Shown piece after piece: positions 33,091 to 44,046 of a DNA stretch of 64,000 nucleotides. The notes under the pieces were generated by a model, which made no database searches, was not told the DNA's origin, and saw nothing but the letters and a program-made list of their open reading frames with translations. The position numbers and the translations under genes are program-made. Positions within the stretch are counted from its first letter, which is position 1; each line of letters begins with the position of its first letter. Source of the stretch: Gerris lacustris (lineage: Eukaryota > Arthropoda > Insecta > Hemiptera > Gerridae); contig OX578282.1 of the NCBI GenBank assembly GCA_951217055.1, forward strand, positions 39,698,629 to 39,762,628, given 5' to 3'.

Positions 33091-33420
33091 TCATGGTTCC
33101 TGAAGACCCTGACCGCAAGCCTTCAACTCTGTGAAGACTTCGGTGAAGAAAGCCGGTTCCGCGTTGATTCTGAGCATGGAGCCGCTTAGGGTGTTGACGA
33201 TTAGAAGGCACCTGTCCCAAAACTTATCTTTCGAGTCTTCGACTAGAAACGGTTTGAGCGGGTAGCTTATCTCGTTACCCATATACGAATAAGAGAGGTA
33301 GAGGCATGTGAGAACGACAGCTTGAAGTTGAGGCTCAGTATCGACTTGATCCCCGTGAACAAGTTCTCTCACCAGCATGTAGACGAACACTACGTTCGCC
33401 GGGTTTATAAAGGCTACGTC
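33091..33420 (-). CDS. p35: CDK5 activator p35, last coding exon
   Basis: Encodes the C-terminal 109 residues of the regulatory subunit that binds and activates the kinase CDK5, mainly in neurons. The exon starts after acceptor TTTTGTCTGTTACAG in phase 0 with [20 protein letters not shown] and contains the near-invariant [17 protein letters not shown], then [12 protein letters not shown] and [10 protein letters not shown]; stop at 33091. This is the second half of the cyclin-like fold. The tail after ELK is short compared with vertebrate p35. The preceding exon should encode the conserved region ending in LLQGWQ; it was not found to the right within the window, so the intron is long or continues outside. 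Marked GC rise against AT-rich flanks fits a conserved exon. Confidence 0.95.
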   Translation of the reverse strand, partial: DVAFINPANVVFVYMLVRELVHGDQVDTEPQLQAVVLTCLYLSYSYMGNEISYPLKPFLVEDSKDKFWDRCLLIVNTLSGSMLRINAEPAFFTEVFTELKACGQGLQEP

Positions 33421-34758
33421 CTGTAACAGACAAAACACACGGAATTAGAAGTTATAAAGAAATAAAAATATATTCAGGGCCATATGTTAGGATTCACGTT
33501 GCCTACAAAATTCCTCAGCTTACTACACTTAAAATAAATTAAGTCCAATGAATGTATCTTTTGGAAATGCAAGTGCTGACAAGAAAACAACAGAACCTGC
33601 ATTTCGAAAAGTAACATTATAAAACTAACTAACTCCGTGGCTTAACAGCCCATGATGGGACTGGACCTGCCAAAGGGCTTATACAACTAATTATATAATG
33701 GATGACACAGGGTTAGTGTGACACTTCATCAGCTGCATAACCTTATAATTGGCATTTGCAACCAGTTAGTCACCACTTCATTAGCATCTACCCATACTCG
33801 TATATATAGCGCTGCTGGGTGAACACCAAGAGAGCAGTGCAAACATTCTACAAATGCATATTAACGGCTACAAACTTATGCATTTACTAAACTCCCACCA
33901 TCGAATATCACTGGTTACAAACGGGTGAATGAACTAAATCTAACACTCTATTCAATATGCAGGTTACAAATATAAATTAATTAAAACTTTTTTACTTAAT
34001 ACTACAGATTACGAACACAAATGATCTAAAACTGCACCTCTAATTACGACTTTTAAATTCATTGAACTATACTTTACACTTGAAAATTACTAGTGTTTGC
34101 ACTTAAGTAAATTGGACCAGTTATATCTAACGCTCACGTAAACTGCAGTAGACGTGCATACCAGTGATTCATATTATTTTTATCTTTTTAGATAGACGTA
34201 TAAATCTTTAGTCTTCTATTGGATATATATTTTGCACTCGCTCCCTGCTATAGGTGTGTAGTATTATATCTCTTATAAGCAGTCAACAGAATGACATGTG
34301 AATGTGAATTACAATGTGTGTTATACCATATCACTATTGGTTAACTGTCACATATCGAGTTAAGGTCACACGTGAGGGAATTAAGTCGGATTTTTGTGTA
34401 GGTGACATCCAGAGTTTCATTAAAAGGTTAAAAGGTCATTGCGCATGCTCAGTAAGACAATTTTTGATTTTCCGTTTTATATTTGGTTTTTTCACTCGGT
34501 TTTCCTCAAATTCATTTTCACCTATGGTTATTAATTTTGAGCGTAATTTGGAGGAAATATTGTTGATGTAATTTTGAGCTCTTTAAAGATAGGGATTACT
34601 TCTATAAGATAATGTTAAAGGCTAATATTTCTTTTAAAAAGTAAAACATTGAAGACCATTTATACTTCCCTAACGCATAATATTCCGTAAGATAATGGCT
34701 AAGGTATTCTTCTGTAACGTAACGGTCGTATTATCTTACTTTTTTCCTTTACATACAT

Positions 34759-34763
<5 letters not shown>
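33421..34763. other. p35 intron with a dispersed repeat
   Basis: On the - strand this is upstream of the p35 exon, hence intron. TGGCTTAACAGCCCATGATG at about 33640 belongs to a sequence type I know as a dispersed arthropod repeat; the block extends to about 33860. No further p35 exon was recognised. Confidence 0.45.

Positions 34764-34838
<75 letters not shown>
34764..34838. repeat. (TA)n microsatellite after short (CA)n
   Basis: About 75 bp, preceded by ACATACATACACACA. Confidence 0.96.
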
Positions 34839-34841
<3 letters not shown>

Positions 34842-35250
34842 ATAGTAGCTTTATTTTTTCAATCACGGAACAATTTTGGCTAAGTTATCCTGCTTTATCG
34901 TAACGATTGTAGCTTAACTTTTCTTTTGTATAGGCACGATTGTAGCTTCACTTTTCCTCAATCTGTTATGTTACCATTTTGATTTAAGACCTTTCTGTAA
35001 TCAACTTTGGTCTTTATTGTAGCTATTGTTCCTAATTAATTTCCTTGGATATAGTTTTGGTGGAGAGACGCCTTTCTTTATTCTTAATCTCGTGACTCCA
35101 CTACCCCTCTTTAAAACGATAAATAATTATATCAAAGTGAATTATATTTATTAAAAATATAAACAAATACATGTTGAAAAAGATCAATAGTTAAGATAAA
35201 TAGGTTATCAATATTATTCCAGTGTTAGATAAAATCAGCAAATAAAAGCG

Positions 35251-35269
35251 CATTTTATTAATTCTTTAG
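35251..35269 (+). promoter_or_regulatory. Upstream motif shared by the two peptide genes (copy 1)
   Basis: CATTTTATTAATTCTTTAG matches CATTTTATTGATTCGTTAG ahead of the second gene (17 of 19 bases). It starts 140 bp before the first ATG. An initiator-like TCAGT follows at 35288. Its TATA-rich core could be promoter sequence; this is inference. Confidence 0.4.
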
Positions 35270-35390
35270 TTCTATAGTTCCTTTCAATCAGTATAATTGT
35301 GAGAAAGTGTCACGCGTATTTTTTAAACGTGTGACCAAAATTGATCTTGACTATTTAATTATAAAATGCGAAAACATTAAACTTAGAATT

Positions 35391-35579
35391 ATGGCGAAGT
35401 ATAAATTAATTCTTTTGTTATCGTTATTATTCTTGATTCTAGTTACAAATGTTGAATCGGATAATGAATCACCAACAACCAAACGAACAGGTCAAAGGAT
35501 GATAATGGTTCCTAACAGACAGTGTCCGAGAGGCCAGAGAATTGACTTTAGAGGAAACTGCAGGCAAATAATATATTAA
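35391..35579 (+). CDS. Small secreted two-cysteine peptide, secapin-like (gene 1)
   Basis: A 62-residue precursor. Residues 1-23 form a signal peptide (MAKYKLILLLSLLFLIL core), followed by a short acidic propeptide ending in KR at 31-32; R36 is another possible cleavage site. The mature part would be about 26 residues with C45 and C57 forming one disulfide (C-x11-C), core CPRGQRIDFRGNCRQI. This CP-x-G-...-D-x2-G-x-C-R layout resembles the secapin-like peptides of insects, known from venom and from body fluid; which role applies here is unknown. The start is the first in-frame ATG with A at -3 and G at +4; a four-codon upstream ORF (35366-35380) ends just before it. No intron. The gene lies 0.7 kb from a relative in the same orientation. 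Confidence 0.75.
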   Translation: MAKYKLILLLSLLFLILVTNVESDNESPTTKRTGQRMIMVPNRQCPRGQRIDFRGNCRQIIY

Positions 35580-35825
35580 TTATTGTTATGAATAACATTT
35601 GAAAAGTAGACAATATGATGTTTAATCAATTCTATTGCCACTTATCTATTTTTAAAGACTAAAATCATAGCGTAATCCATTTATTTAACTATATATTTGT
35701 ATATTTAAATTGTATATTAGGTTGTCCGTGAATCATTAGTAAAGTAAAACCCTTGTACATATTTTCTTTCATATCATAACGTTACATTTTAATAACTAAA
35801 ACCTAGATATCAGATATTTGTCGTC

Positions 35826-35863
35826 CCTTGAAGATGGTTTTAAGAGAAGACGCGAAACGTTGA
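35826..35863 (+). ncRNA. Possible hammerhead-like relic
   Basis: CCTTGAAGATGG ... CGCGAAACGTT resembles the TGAAGA ... CGAAACGT arrangement seen more clearly at 40536-40566 on the other strand. The intervening helix is poor here, so it would be a decayed copy if related. Confidence 0.2.
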
Positions 35864-36201
35864 GTATAACATCTTAGAGTTATGTTCTTTAGGTTCCTAA
35901 CTTAAAAATGATAAAAATCAAACATCTTTTTGACGCTTAACATTTGACAACAATGTAACACCTAATCACTGCACCACACTGCATAAACAAGAATTTAACA
36001 ATGAAACTAAATTATCACAATAGAAATTAAATCTAATTCAAATGTATGTCATTTATCTGGGTTTTAACTAAGGATTACAATAACGTTTTGATTTTTTTAA
36101 TCATAAGTTAGATTAAAACCTTGAAGGATTCAATAGCTTCGTAGATAAACAATTATTGTAATTGTCTGCTATTGATTTAAGAATTGGATAAGTAGCGGTG
36201 A

Positions 36202-36220
36202 CATTTTATTGATTCGTTAG
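36202..36220 (+). promoter_or_regulatory. Upstream motif shared by the two peptide genes (copy 2)
   Basis: CATTTTATTGATTCGTTAG, 81 bp before the second ATG; differs from copy 1 at two positions. Confidence 0.4.
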
Positions 36221-36282
36221 CAGTCTTGGACTATCGAACGTGAAATACTTGGTTGATTTGTTAATTTTTTACTCAAGTAATT

Positions 36283-36492
36283 ATGGCCAGTCTTAAAGTT
36301 TTACTTGTTATGACTCTGTGTTTGACATTCGTCTTGAGCATTGAAGCAAGCAGGAAGCAAAGATCGCCGCAGGATCCTTCAGGTGATCAAGATGGAGCTG
36401 ATGTGGAAGAAGGCGAAGTTCCCAGCGCAAGAGGAAAACCATGCCCACAATTCCACAGGAGAGATAGATACGGAAAATGCAGACATATTTAA
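36283..36492 (+). CDS. Small secreted two-cysteine peptide, secapin-like (gene 2)
   Basis: A 69-residue precursor. Signal peptide about residues 1-22 (MASLKVLLVMTLCLTFVLS), then an acidic propeptide (DQDGADVEEGEV) and a possible cleavage after R50. The C-terminal part GKPCPQFHRRDRYGKCRHI keeps the core of gene 1: CP, D seven residues after the first cysteine, G ten after it, then C-R, with C54 and C66 spaced C-x11-C. Outside this core the two precursors differ strongly, so the duplication is old or the propeptides evolve fast. Start ATG has A at -3 and G at +4. No intron. An AATAAA lies 14 bases after the stop. Secretion is well supported; function is not known. Confidence 0.75.
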   Translation: MASLKVLLVMTLCLTFVLSIEASRKQRSPQDPSGDQDGADVEEGEVPSARGKPCPQFHRRDRYGKCRHI

Positions 36493-36505
36493 AAGAAAAG
36501 GTGAC

Positions 36506-36511
36506 AATAAA
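36506..36511 (+). terminator. Polyadenylation signal of peptide gene 2
   Basis: AATAAA 14 bases downstream of the stop codon. Chance is possible in AT-rich DNA, but position and strand fit. Confidence 0.5.
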
Positions 36512-37578
36512 TCTTCAAAATTGAATTGAAAAATATTGTTCTTATGTTTCGTTGTAAAATGTTAAACATGTTTTTTTCAATTAAAATTTCTTTTAAGTTT
36601 AATTTTTTATCCATAAAAATAAAACTTACACTAAACAAGGTCATATTAAAACCATAACAATTAATAAGTACTACCTAATGTTTTACTAAACAAAACAATC
36701 ATATTAAAGATAAAATAAATAAGATTATTTATTTATGGGAAAAATACAACAAAGTACTTCTTTTTATTTCTTATTTGATATATTTATTATATATAACTAA
36801 ATAACTAAAGGTATAGTCTTGCAATATAACAATTATGCTATTATACAACATTACTATATAATGTGAAATAATGTGCTCATTTTATAAGTTATTCTACTCT
36901 ATAACAATAATGCTAGTCCAAGTCCACATTATACTATATATTGAACGTGGAATATTATGCTCAATATAATATGTATAAAAATTAAGCTATTAATGTACAT
37001 AACATGCTCACTATACAACAATAATAAGCTGTAGTTTAAGTGTCGAAATAATCCGTCTCTACACGTAAATATGTACCGGAAGTATTTACGAAGGATAGTG
37101 TTTAACGTAACTTTTATGAGCAGTAAGTATTAAAAATATCACACTTTAGTGGTTTTCCTCACGAGTATTTAGTATGTAAAAAATACTTTTTCTAGGTCTG
37201 TGTCATTTCCTTTAGGGTTCTAGAAGTAGGAGCTTCAGCCATCTCAGCCACCCGTGGAAGCGCCACTGCAGTCAGTCCACCCACAGCTTCCTTATTCACG
37301 ATTTATTTTAAGAGAAACTTATGTTCAACTTATGTCAACTTATTGTCAAGGCTTCAGTTACCTTCGCTAAACTCGGAAGCAAAACGGGGGAAAATTAAAT
37401 AAATTTTAATGGACAAAAATGAAGAAGCTATGTCCACATTAATTGGCAAACTATTTTTGAATTTTATCGCCAAAATATCTATTTATAGACGGATAAAATA
37501 ATTGAATTATCGGTTAATATGCCATAATTATTAGTACTTAGTACTAATAATTATTTAGTAAAACTAATTATTTATTTT
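36512..37578. other. AT-rich DNA with a short GC-rich island
   Basis: 36820-37030 holds loosely repeated ACAATAATGCT and TGCTCANTATA pieces. At 37200-37310 GC content rises sharply (AGCCACCCGTGGAAGCGCC); on the - strand this reads KEAVGGLTAVALPRVAEMAE before a stop, without a good acceptor. It may be a decayed repeat or exon relic. Confidence 0.4.
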
Positions 37579-38316
37579 CTTTCTCATATATTTAGTATGT
37601 AAAGAGATATTGTAGTAGCACCCAGAGGGCTAAGTGGAACCTGCCAAAAAAATTTAATTGTCATAGGCCCAGACCCAGTGGTTTCTAGAGATATGGTAAT
37701 GAATTAAGCATCAGTCAGACGGCTTTCAACCATTAATGTAGTGCCGGAGAGATGATTCAAATAGCGTAAAGAAAAAAATTGGTGTAGGAGTTAAGAAAAG
37801 GGTATAAATCTGACTTTGAATGCCTTTTTGCACAATAAAGTTACTTTTGTGTATGGAGGGTTCGTAATTTTTGATCAAGTGACTCCACTGCTTTACTAAA
37901 AAATCGGTCCGTGCCAACTCAGACCAACTTTCTCATAAAATATAAGTTCATAATTAATAATTACTTAATCCAGTTTTTTCCATTTATTAGTTTTCGTAGG
38001 TACATAATTATTATTGAACATTTCATCGAAATTTATCATAAAAATAACTTCTCCTCGACGGGGAATCGAATAGCGCCCCCAAATTTGGAGCTAAAATTCA
38101 TTTCCCGATATCGCCTCGGGGTATGATTTTGCTGAACATGTATACCAAATTTCGTCAAAATCGGCCCTGTAGTTTATGCTCCAGGCATCTGCATAGACGA
38201 CAGACAGATGACAGACAGACATTTTCTTAAAAAACACTTTTTTAGACTCAAAATGTCTAAATCCATCAAAATTGAATTTTTGCGCCATCACAATGCTTTC
38301 TCTTTATATGAGAAAG
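37579..38316. mobile_element. 738-bp element with CTTTCTCATATA ends
   Basis: Starts CTTTCTCATATATTTAG and ends TATATGAGAAAG, inverse of the start. Contains GTATACCAAATTTCGTCAAA, GACAGACAGATGACAGAC and TTTTTGCGCCATCACAATGC. Longest of the copies seen here (others 17896-18174 and 48669-49136). Non-coding. Confidence 0.65.
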
Positions 38317-40298
38317 TAAAAAACGAACCCATTAATGTTAATAGTATATATTAATACAAAACTTAATATTGAATCCGTATGGTTATATGCTGTTAGAATC
38401 TATCCGATAATTCTAAAACTCGACACATTTACAAAAAAAATATCTACATTAACTTTCCTCCTTTTATAACATGTTGACATGACTTTTTAACAAAACATAA
38501 CATTAATTAATAATTAATAATTTCAAGATAGAAAGAACTTTTTATATACTACGTTTTTAAATTTTCTGTTGAATCGTATGTAATGCTGATAATATAATTC
38601 TTATTGTTATATAATATATAATGTTAGTGAAAAAAAAAAAAAAAAGTTCCGAATTTATTTACTTCACATCAATGACAACCATCAAGAGAGCTGATCTTAA
38701 ACCTATAAAAGGACAAATCTTTGTACAACGGATCTCCCCAACACCAAATCTAAAGCGTGCCATCGATAAATTTGAAATACATAATATAATCGATAAATAA
38801 TATAATCGATATTTCCTGTTTTGCTGTCATTCAATGTTTATCTATCACAAATTTGAGACCCGTTAAAATGAAGATTGCGTAAATATGGGACATGGCAAAA
38901 CAAATTAAATAACTTGCGGATTTTTTCCGAAAAATTTGCTGAAAACCAATTAAATTCTGCTGAAAGATGGCTAAAAGTATTAAAATAATGTATTGTCATC
39001 GTGTTCTGAGCTATGCTAAAAGTTTCAAATGTCTAGCTATTCGGGAAGTTAGATAGAAATCGATTGCAAGATTTGTACCGGACAAACAAACAAACAAAGA
39101 AAGCAAGCTAATAAAAACGTAGTAAAAAACTAATCTTTAACAGTTCCTCCTAAAACATAACTTTATTTATTTTTCTTTGTCATTATCTCTCACGGGAATA
39201 AACCTATTCGTCTATGTTCGTAAAATTACATTTGTCATTTGTCTACTGAAATTTTGTAGATTGTATTGTTATTAATCCCCTACAGACCTTAAAAAGTATA
39301 TGCGAAGTATACAAATAAAGGATAATATACTACGAATACATATATATTATTATTATTTTATTTAATTTAATATATATAAAGTGGCTAATCAGCTGATCGG
39401 GTTATCAAAGAGGGTTATCAGATTCGCGGTTTTTTGCGTTTGATCCTGAATCGGCCTAAACCGACTAGAAAAATCTGAAAAGTCAAAAAAATTATTTTTA
39501 CCCCCCTTAAAAAAATAAAAATGGCGGACGCAAATTTAGGGTTTTCTTCAAAGGGCTATTGCGGCTAAACGGCAAGTCCTATCGAAAAGCGGATAGCACC
39601 ACCGGTAACTTATTTTAAAAGATCTACAACTTTGGTCCTATGACTTTTTGTCGTACGATCAACGGTTCTACCTTAAATCGAGTAAATTTGTTAATTTGTA
39701 GTAAATATTTTGACTTTGAGGTCTCATGGGGTGAGTAATTATGGGTCGATATAATTTCAGATTGGGGATTTTGAACCCCACATTAATGCTCTTTAATACG
39801 ATCATTTATTTTTCAAATTATTTGTCTTTATTGCCGAGAAAAATAAGTATTTATAAAGAAAAACTAATTTAAAATTCCGTAAATACCGTCATGTTTACGT
39901 TTTTAAGAAATAATCATGTTTTTTATTATTATAGTTTATTTGTATAGTTAAACACAAGTATAAAGACAAAGAAAATATAAACAAACAATGAATAATTAAG
40001 TTTGTTGTTCGAAAGGTAAAAGATAATAAATACTACAGTTTCCGTGTAAACACACTTTGGATCCTTAGATGTAAACAAAAATGTCCCCTCTCTTTCTTCA
40101 CCCACTCTCCTAGACTTCAGTTTCACGAATACAGCCGTCGTGCACTACACACCTCCCGACATCTTTTCTTATGCTACCGGCATTTATTAAGGTATAATTT
40201 TATTCTTATTTTAACTATTTATTTTAATTGTTTTTATCACTATATTATTGTTACTACAATTGTTTTTAACAGGTTGGTAAATTCTATATTAAGAAAAT
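38317..40298. other. AT-rich DNA with repeat pieces
   Basis: 38684-38760 is a short dispersed repeat also seen at 53737-53800. 39390-39790 is GC-richer and repeat-like (AAATGGCGGACGCAAATT, GCAAGTCCTATCGAAAAGCG). No gene recognised. Confidence 0.4.
38684..38760. repeat. Short dispersed repeat, copy 1
   Basis: AAAGGACAAATCTTTGTACA and CACCAAATCTAAAGCGTG recur in the same orientation at 53737-53800. Confidence 0.6.
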
Positions 40299-40455
40299 GT
40301 TTAGTTTATTTAAATATATTTTAGTTTATTTAAATGAATATTTTACTTTATTTAAAAGAATGTTTTAGTTTATTTAAATGAATATTTTTCTTTATTTAAA
40401 TGAATATTTTAGTTTATTTAAATGCATTTTTTACTTTATTTAAATGAATATTTTA
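40299..40455. repeat. Tandem array of a 22-24 bp unit
   Basis: About seven copies of TTTTAGTTTATTTAAATGAA and variants with ACTTT or TCTTT. AT-rich and imperfect. Confidence 0.8.
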
Positions 40456-40535
40456 ACTATTTATTTATTTATTTTTTTATAAAGTTGATGGATAAATCAG
40501 GTGTAATAAAAAAACTTTTTAATTAAGTATCATAA

Positions 40536-40566
40536 GACGTTTCGACCCTACTAGGGTCATCTTCAG
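40536..40566 (-). ncRNA. Hammerhead-ribozyme-like motif
   Basis: Read on the - strand: CTGAAGA (fits the catalytic CUGANGA), a bulged T, a perfect stem GACCC-TAGTA-GGGTC, then GAAAC and GTC. This order is the core of hammerhead ribozymes, which are known in Penelope-like retroelement repeats with a very short third helix. The first helix is not evident, so activity is uncertain. The same string could also be a conserved non-ribozyme repeat motif. Confidence 0.35.
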
Positions 40567-40940
40567 TCACAATTTATTGATCTAAAATAACAATAAGATT
40601 AATTAACACTTCAATTAAGTTCCTTCATACTAATAATTTAAAATAATTCACAATACATAACAATTTTTTTTAAATTAAAAATACTAATAATATCTACTTA
40701 CAGTCAGCTGTATTTATAAGTTAAGCACAAGTTAAGAAATTCTATCTCCATGAGAGAGAGTCTTGAAATTTAAAACATTTTAAAAACTAATTAATTATTA
40801 AAATATCTACCTAATTGACAGTTAATTAACATAATAAACAAAAATTAATTTTATAAAAAATAAAAATTAAATAGATTCCACTGTAAGAAACATAAAATTC
40901 AGTTAGTACTTAGATAATTAAGGATAAGAAACATCACTGA

Positions 40941-41035
40941 GATTGTTAGGAGTTTAATATTGATTATAATCTATATTAATAAAATTAATAATTTAATTAA
41001 TATAGATTATAATCAATATTAAACTCCTAACAATC
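40941..41035. repeat. Perfect 40-bp inverted repeat with 15-nt loop
   Basis: 40941-40980 is the exact complement of 40996-41035, without mismatch; the arms begin GATTGTTAGGAGTTTAATAT. A transcript would form a 40-bp duplex stem. Perfect identity over mixed sequence is far beyond chance and implies recent origin, selection, or a snap-back artefact. Confidence 0.9.
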
Positions 41036-42564
41036 AATGGTTTTTATAAAGAACAAACAAATTTAAAATTTCATAAATAACTTAATTATATTGACCTTTT
41101 AACTAATAATTATTAATATAAGCTTATATTCTATAGTTCAAAACAAGTATAAAGAAATATAAAAAAATATTGAATTATAAAATTCGTTCTAAAGGTATAT
41201 CAATTCATTAGTTAATGGAACTAAACTAATCACAGTTAAGATATCTAAATATTTTTATTTAAGTAAGAAAACCATCTTCGGAGGAAGCAATATTAATTCC
41301 AAGAATAACTTTAAATTTAAAGTCGGAAGAAATTGAGGTGTGGAAATTATGCATTGAAAGTTCCCCTTGACAGCTTACTCGATGCAATAAATAAACCCCT
41401 GAGTCAAAAATAATTTTTTGTTTGAATCTCGGAGTACAAAGTATTATATTTGATGAAATGGCCTATTCAATTAACCAATATGATAGTAATAGGTATAAAA
41501 TAGTAGTAATACAGCCACTGATTGAAAATTGAAGATGGTTCCTCAATCTTAAGAAAGAGTAAGAAATTATATCTGAAATATACGAAGTGACGTACGTAAT
41601 AATATCTCTTAACGAGTTGCATATGTAACAGATTTAAATGACAAAATGATTTCGTATATCCTCCTGAAGTACTTTTTAATAGCCAGCAATATCTCTAATA
41701 TTTTAAGGCATGTCTGAAATAAGTATCTAAATATTTCATTCACGTTAAAAAACCATCTTGGTATTATAAATTATCATCGTGGGTATTATAAATTATCTGA
41801 GTTCATTAGAAATAAATCCCAGGGCGAAACATCTTTTGTTGGTGTGGATCTCAGAAACATGCTTTAGCCCCGGCCAATGTACGTCGTAGTAAGAAGTAGC
41901 TCCTTCATACAAGTTTTGGTTCCATCTGAGAGGGCTACCGATGGAATTGCTTTTACACGGAATATTGTTTACGGTCCATTACTACATAGTTAAAAGTATT
42001 TTGTGTAATATAGTTTGTTTTTAGGATTACGTTTTAGATTTAGTTGTGGCCTAGCTATATGTTTCCTCTGGATGGCGAGGAAATTCCTATTAAGGGAGGC
42101 GGAGTTAAATTTTATAATCATTTTGGAAAAAGTCCTGCGATTTTGTGGGAGGACCCATTTTCAAGTAATTGATTTTAATTTAAGTTAAGCCATTTTCATT
42201 TTCTATATTAAGCTGAACAAATAATTGAAAAGTATAAAGTAAGTAAAGTTAATTCGAATTTCCTCGACATCACAATACTTTCTCTGCTGCATATATGAAA
42301 AAATTTAAAGGTCTTTATAGTATCACAAGCAGCGCAATTGCGACCTGGCCTAGTTGTATGTGAATTTATCGCAGTCGCAGATTGTGGCCCCTTTTCACAC
42401 TTAGCATTTTTGTTATGGAATAGTCAAAAGCAGTTTGAATATGGTCTAAATATCTTCGATATAGGATTTCTAGAGGGCTTTCTAGATAGTTGGGATGTGG
42501 GTCAAATATAAATTATAAGGTTTGTCTTAGATAGATAAGTAAAGCTAATTAAAAGCGTGTAAAA

Positions 42565-42599
<35 letters not shown>

Positions 42600-44046
42600 A
42601 GCCATTTAAACGTCGTTTAAAGTCATTTTTGCTCATATTCTGTGAAACAATTACAATTTTATAATGGTATCCAGATAAAGGGAATTATAACCGGTTTTGT
42701 ATTAAACATTAGCTATCTTCAATAAAGTTTAATGATTTTACTCTTTTAGTTTTATCCGCTGACAGTAAATTTATTCTTTGGAGAAGCGACGTCTTTCTTT
42801 GTTACTAAAGTTTATAAACATTTAGAAGAAATATTACTTTGTCTCTAGCTACCCTACAGACCGTGAGAGCTCTGTAAACTCTATTTTTGGAAAGCAATTT
42901 ATTGATTTCGTCTGAGTGCTAGTAGAACCGGACAATTTGATAGGAGGCTAAAGAGAGAAGGGTACTAAATTGAAAGGTAAGTTAGAGTTTATTGGTTGAG
43001 AGCTGAATTTCTCCAACTTACTGCCCACTCAGTAACTAGCGGGGTGGGGTAGTGTACTGACTGGTGGCGCTATTGATCTAAGTAGCGGCACTGTCGAGTA
43101 CTATCTGCCCACTCTGATAACGTCCCTTCTTCACTTCACCTACTTGTGATACAGAGTTACAAACATAAGATCACAGCCTTCTTTCTGCTTTTTTTTTTTT
43201 TAATTATTTAATATTTTCAAAAGCAATCACTGCATTGCAAAGCAAAAGCGAGTGTTAATAATTTTATGTCGCATTAACAATTAATATTTATTTTAATTCT
43301 TATATTATTTATGTTTTTCTAAGTCAGTTACAGTTTTTAAAAACGCCAACTATTTTGATTTATGTTCATATTTATTCTTTGTAGCTTTAAGTTTAAGACG
43401 AAAATATTTACTTCAACCAAGAATATTATCAAATTTAAAAAGTTTATACAATGAAAATAAATTTAATTTAATATTAAATAATAATTTAGAGAGTAATAAT
43501 TATTTTAATTTATATAGAGTTGGTAATCGTTAAATTTTTATTTAAATTAAAGGTGGTTAGAGAGATAGAGAGAGAGAGAGAGAGGGAGAGAGATATTGTG
43601 AGAGAGAGAAGTTTGCTACACCTACGTTCAAGGAAGTGTTGATATCCACCGAATTATTAAATTAGCCAAACCTAATTTATCAGCCCAACCCGCATTAAAA
43701 TCATCAAGTGCGATAAATCTTGCGACTTCCGTGAGGGTACTCTGACTGCCACGATAGAAGCTTTAACAATATCGTCAGACGAAATATTGTTAGAATTTAT
43801 AGTGCTATCAGGACAATATTTAACACCGTTCAAGTTAGGATTAAAAATCAACCTGAGAAACCAACAAACTAAGTAACAAAGTAACAATCAAAGAGAAAAC
43901 CATAAACTAACTAAGAAGCAATCAAAGAGAACACGTAAGAATAATGTGTTTTTATATGTATTTTGATAGTAAATGTGTTTCGAGGGCTGTTAGTTCTCAT
44001 GTTAATTGATGATAAAAAAGCAAATAACTACGCAAAATATTTTCAA
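41036..44046. other. Repeat-rich intergenic DNA
   Basis: Two related GC-richer blocks (about 41270-41420 and 41745-41960) share CCATCTT..G and 'gaatctcgg'/'gatctcag' pieces; CTACGACG-type sequence near 41880 is repeat-like. A sequence like the CTTTCTCATATA terminus ends at about 42300. A 27-base poly-A starts at 42570 and a GA-rich microsatellite spans 43559-43610. A GC-richer patch at 43020-43130 has CTGCCCACTC twice. Confidence 0.4.
43559..43610. repeat. GA-rich microsatellite
   Basis: Imperfect (GA)n with short interruptions. Confidence 0.9.

Noticed and set aside
32954..33220. 88-residue - strand ORF overlapping p35
   Set aside because: Other frame of the p35 exon and its 3' side; the p35 frame has clear family conservation.
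43672..43887. - strand frame with good acceptor and, in another frame, DDFNAGWADKLGLAN, reminiscent of a LINE endonuclease motif
   Set aside because: Only a few residues match, frames disagree, and no further endonuclease blocks are nearby.
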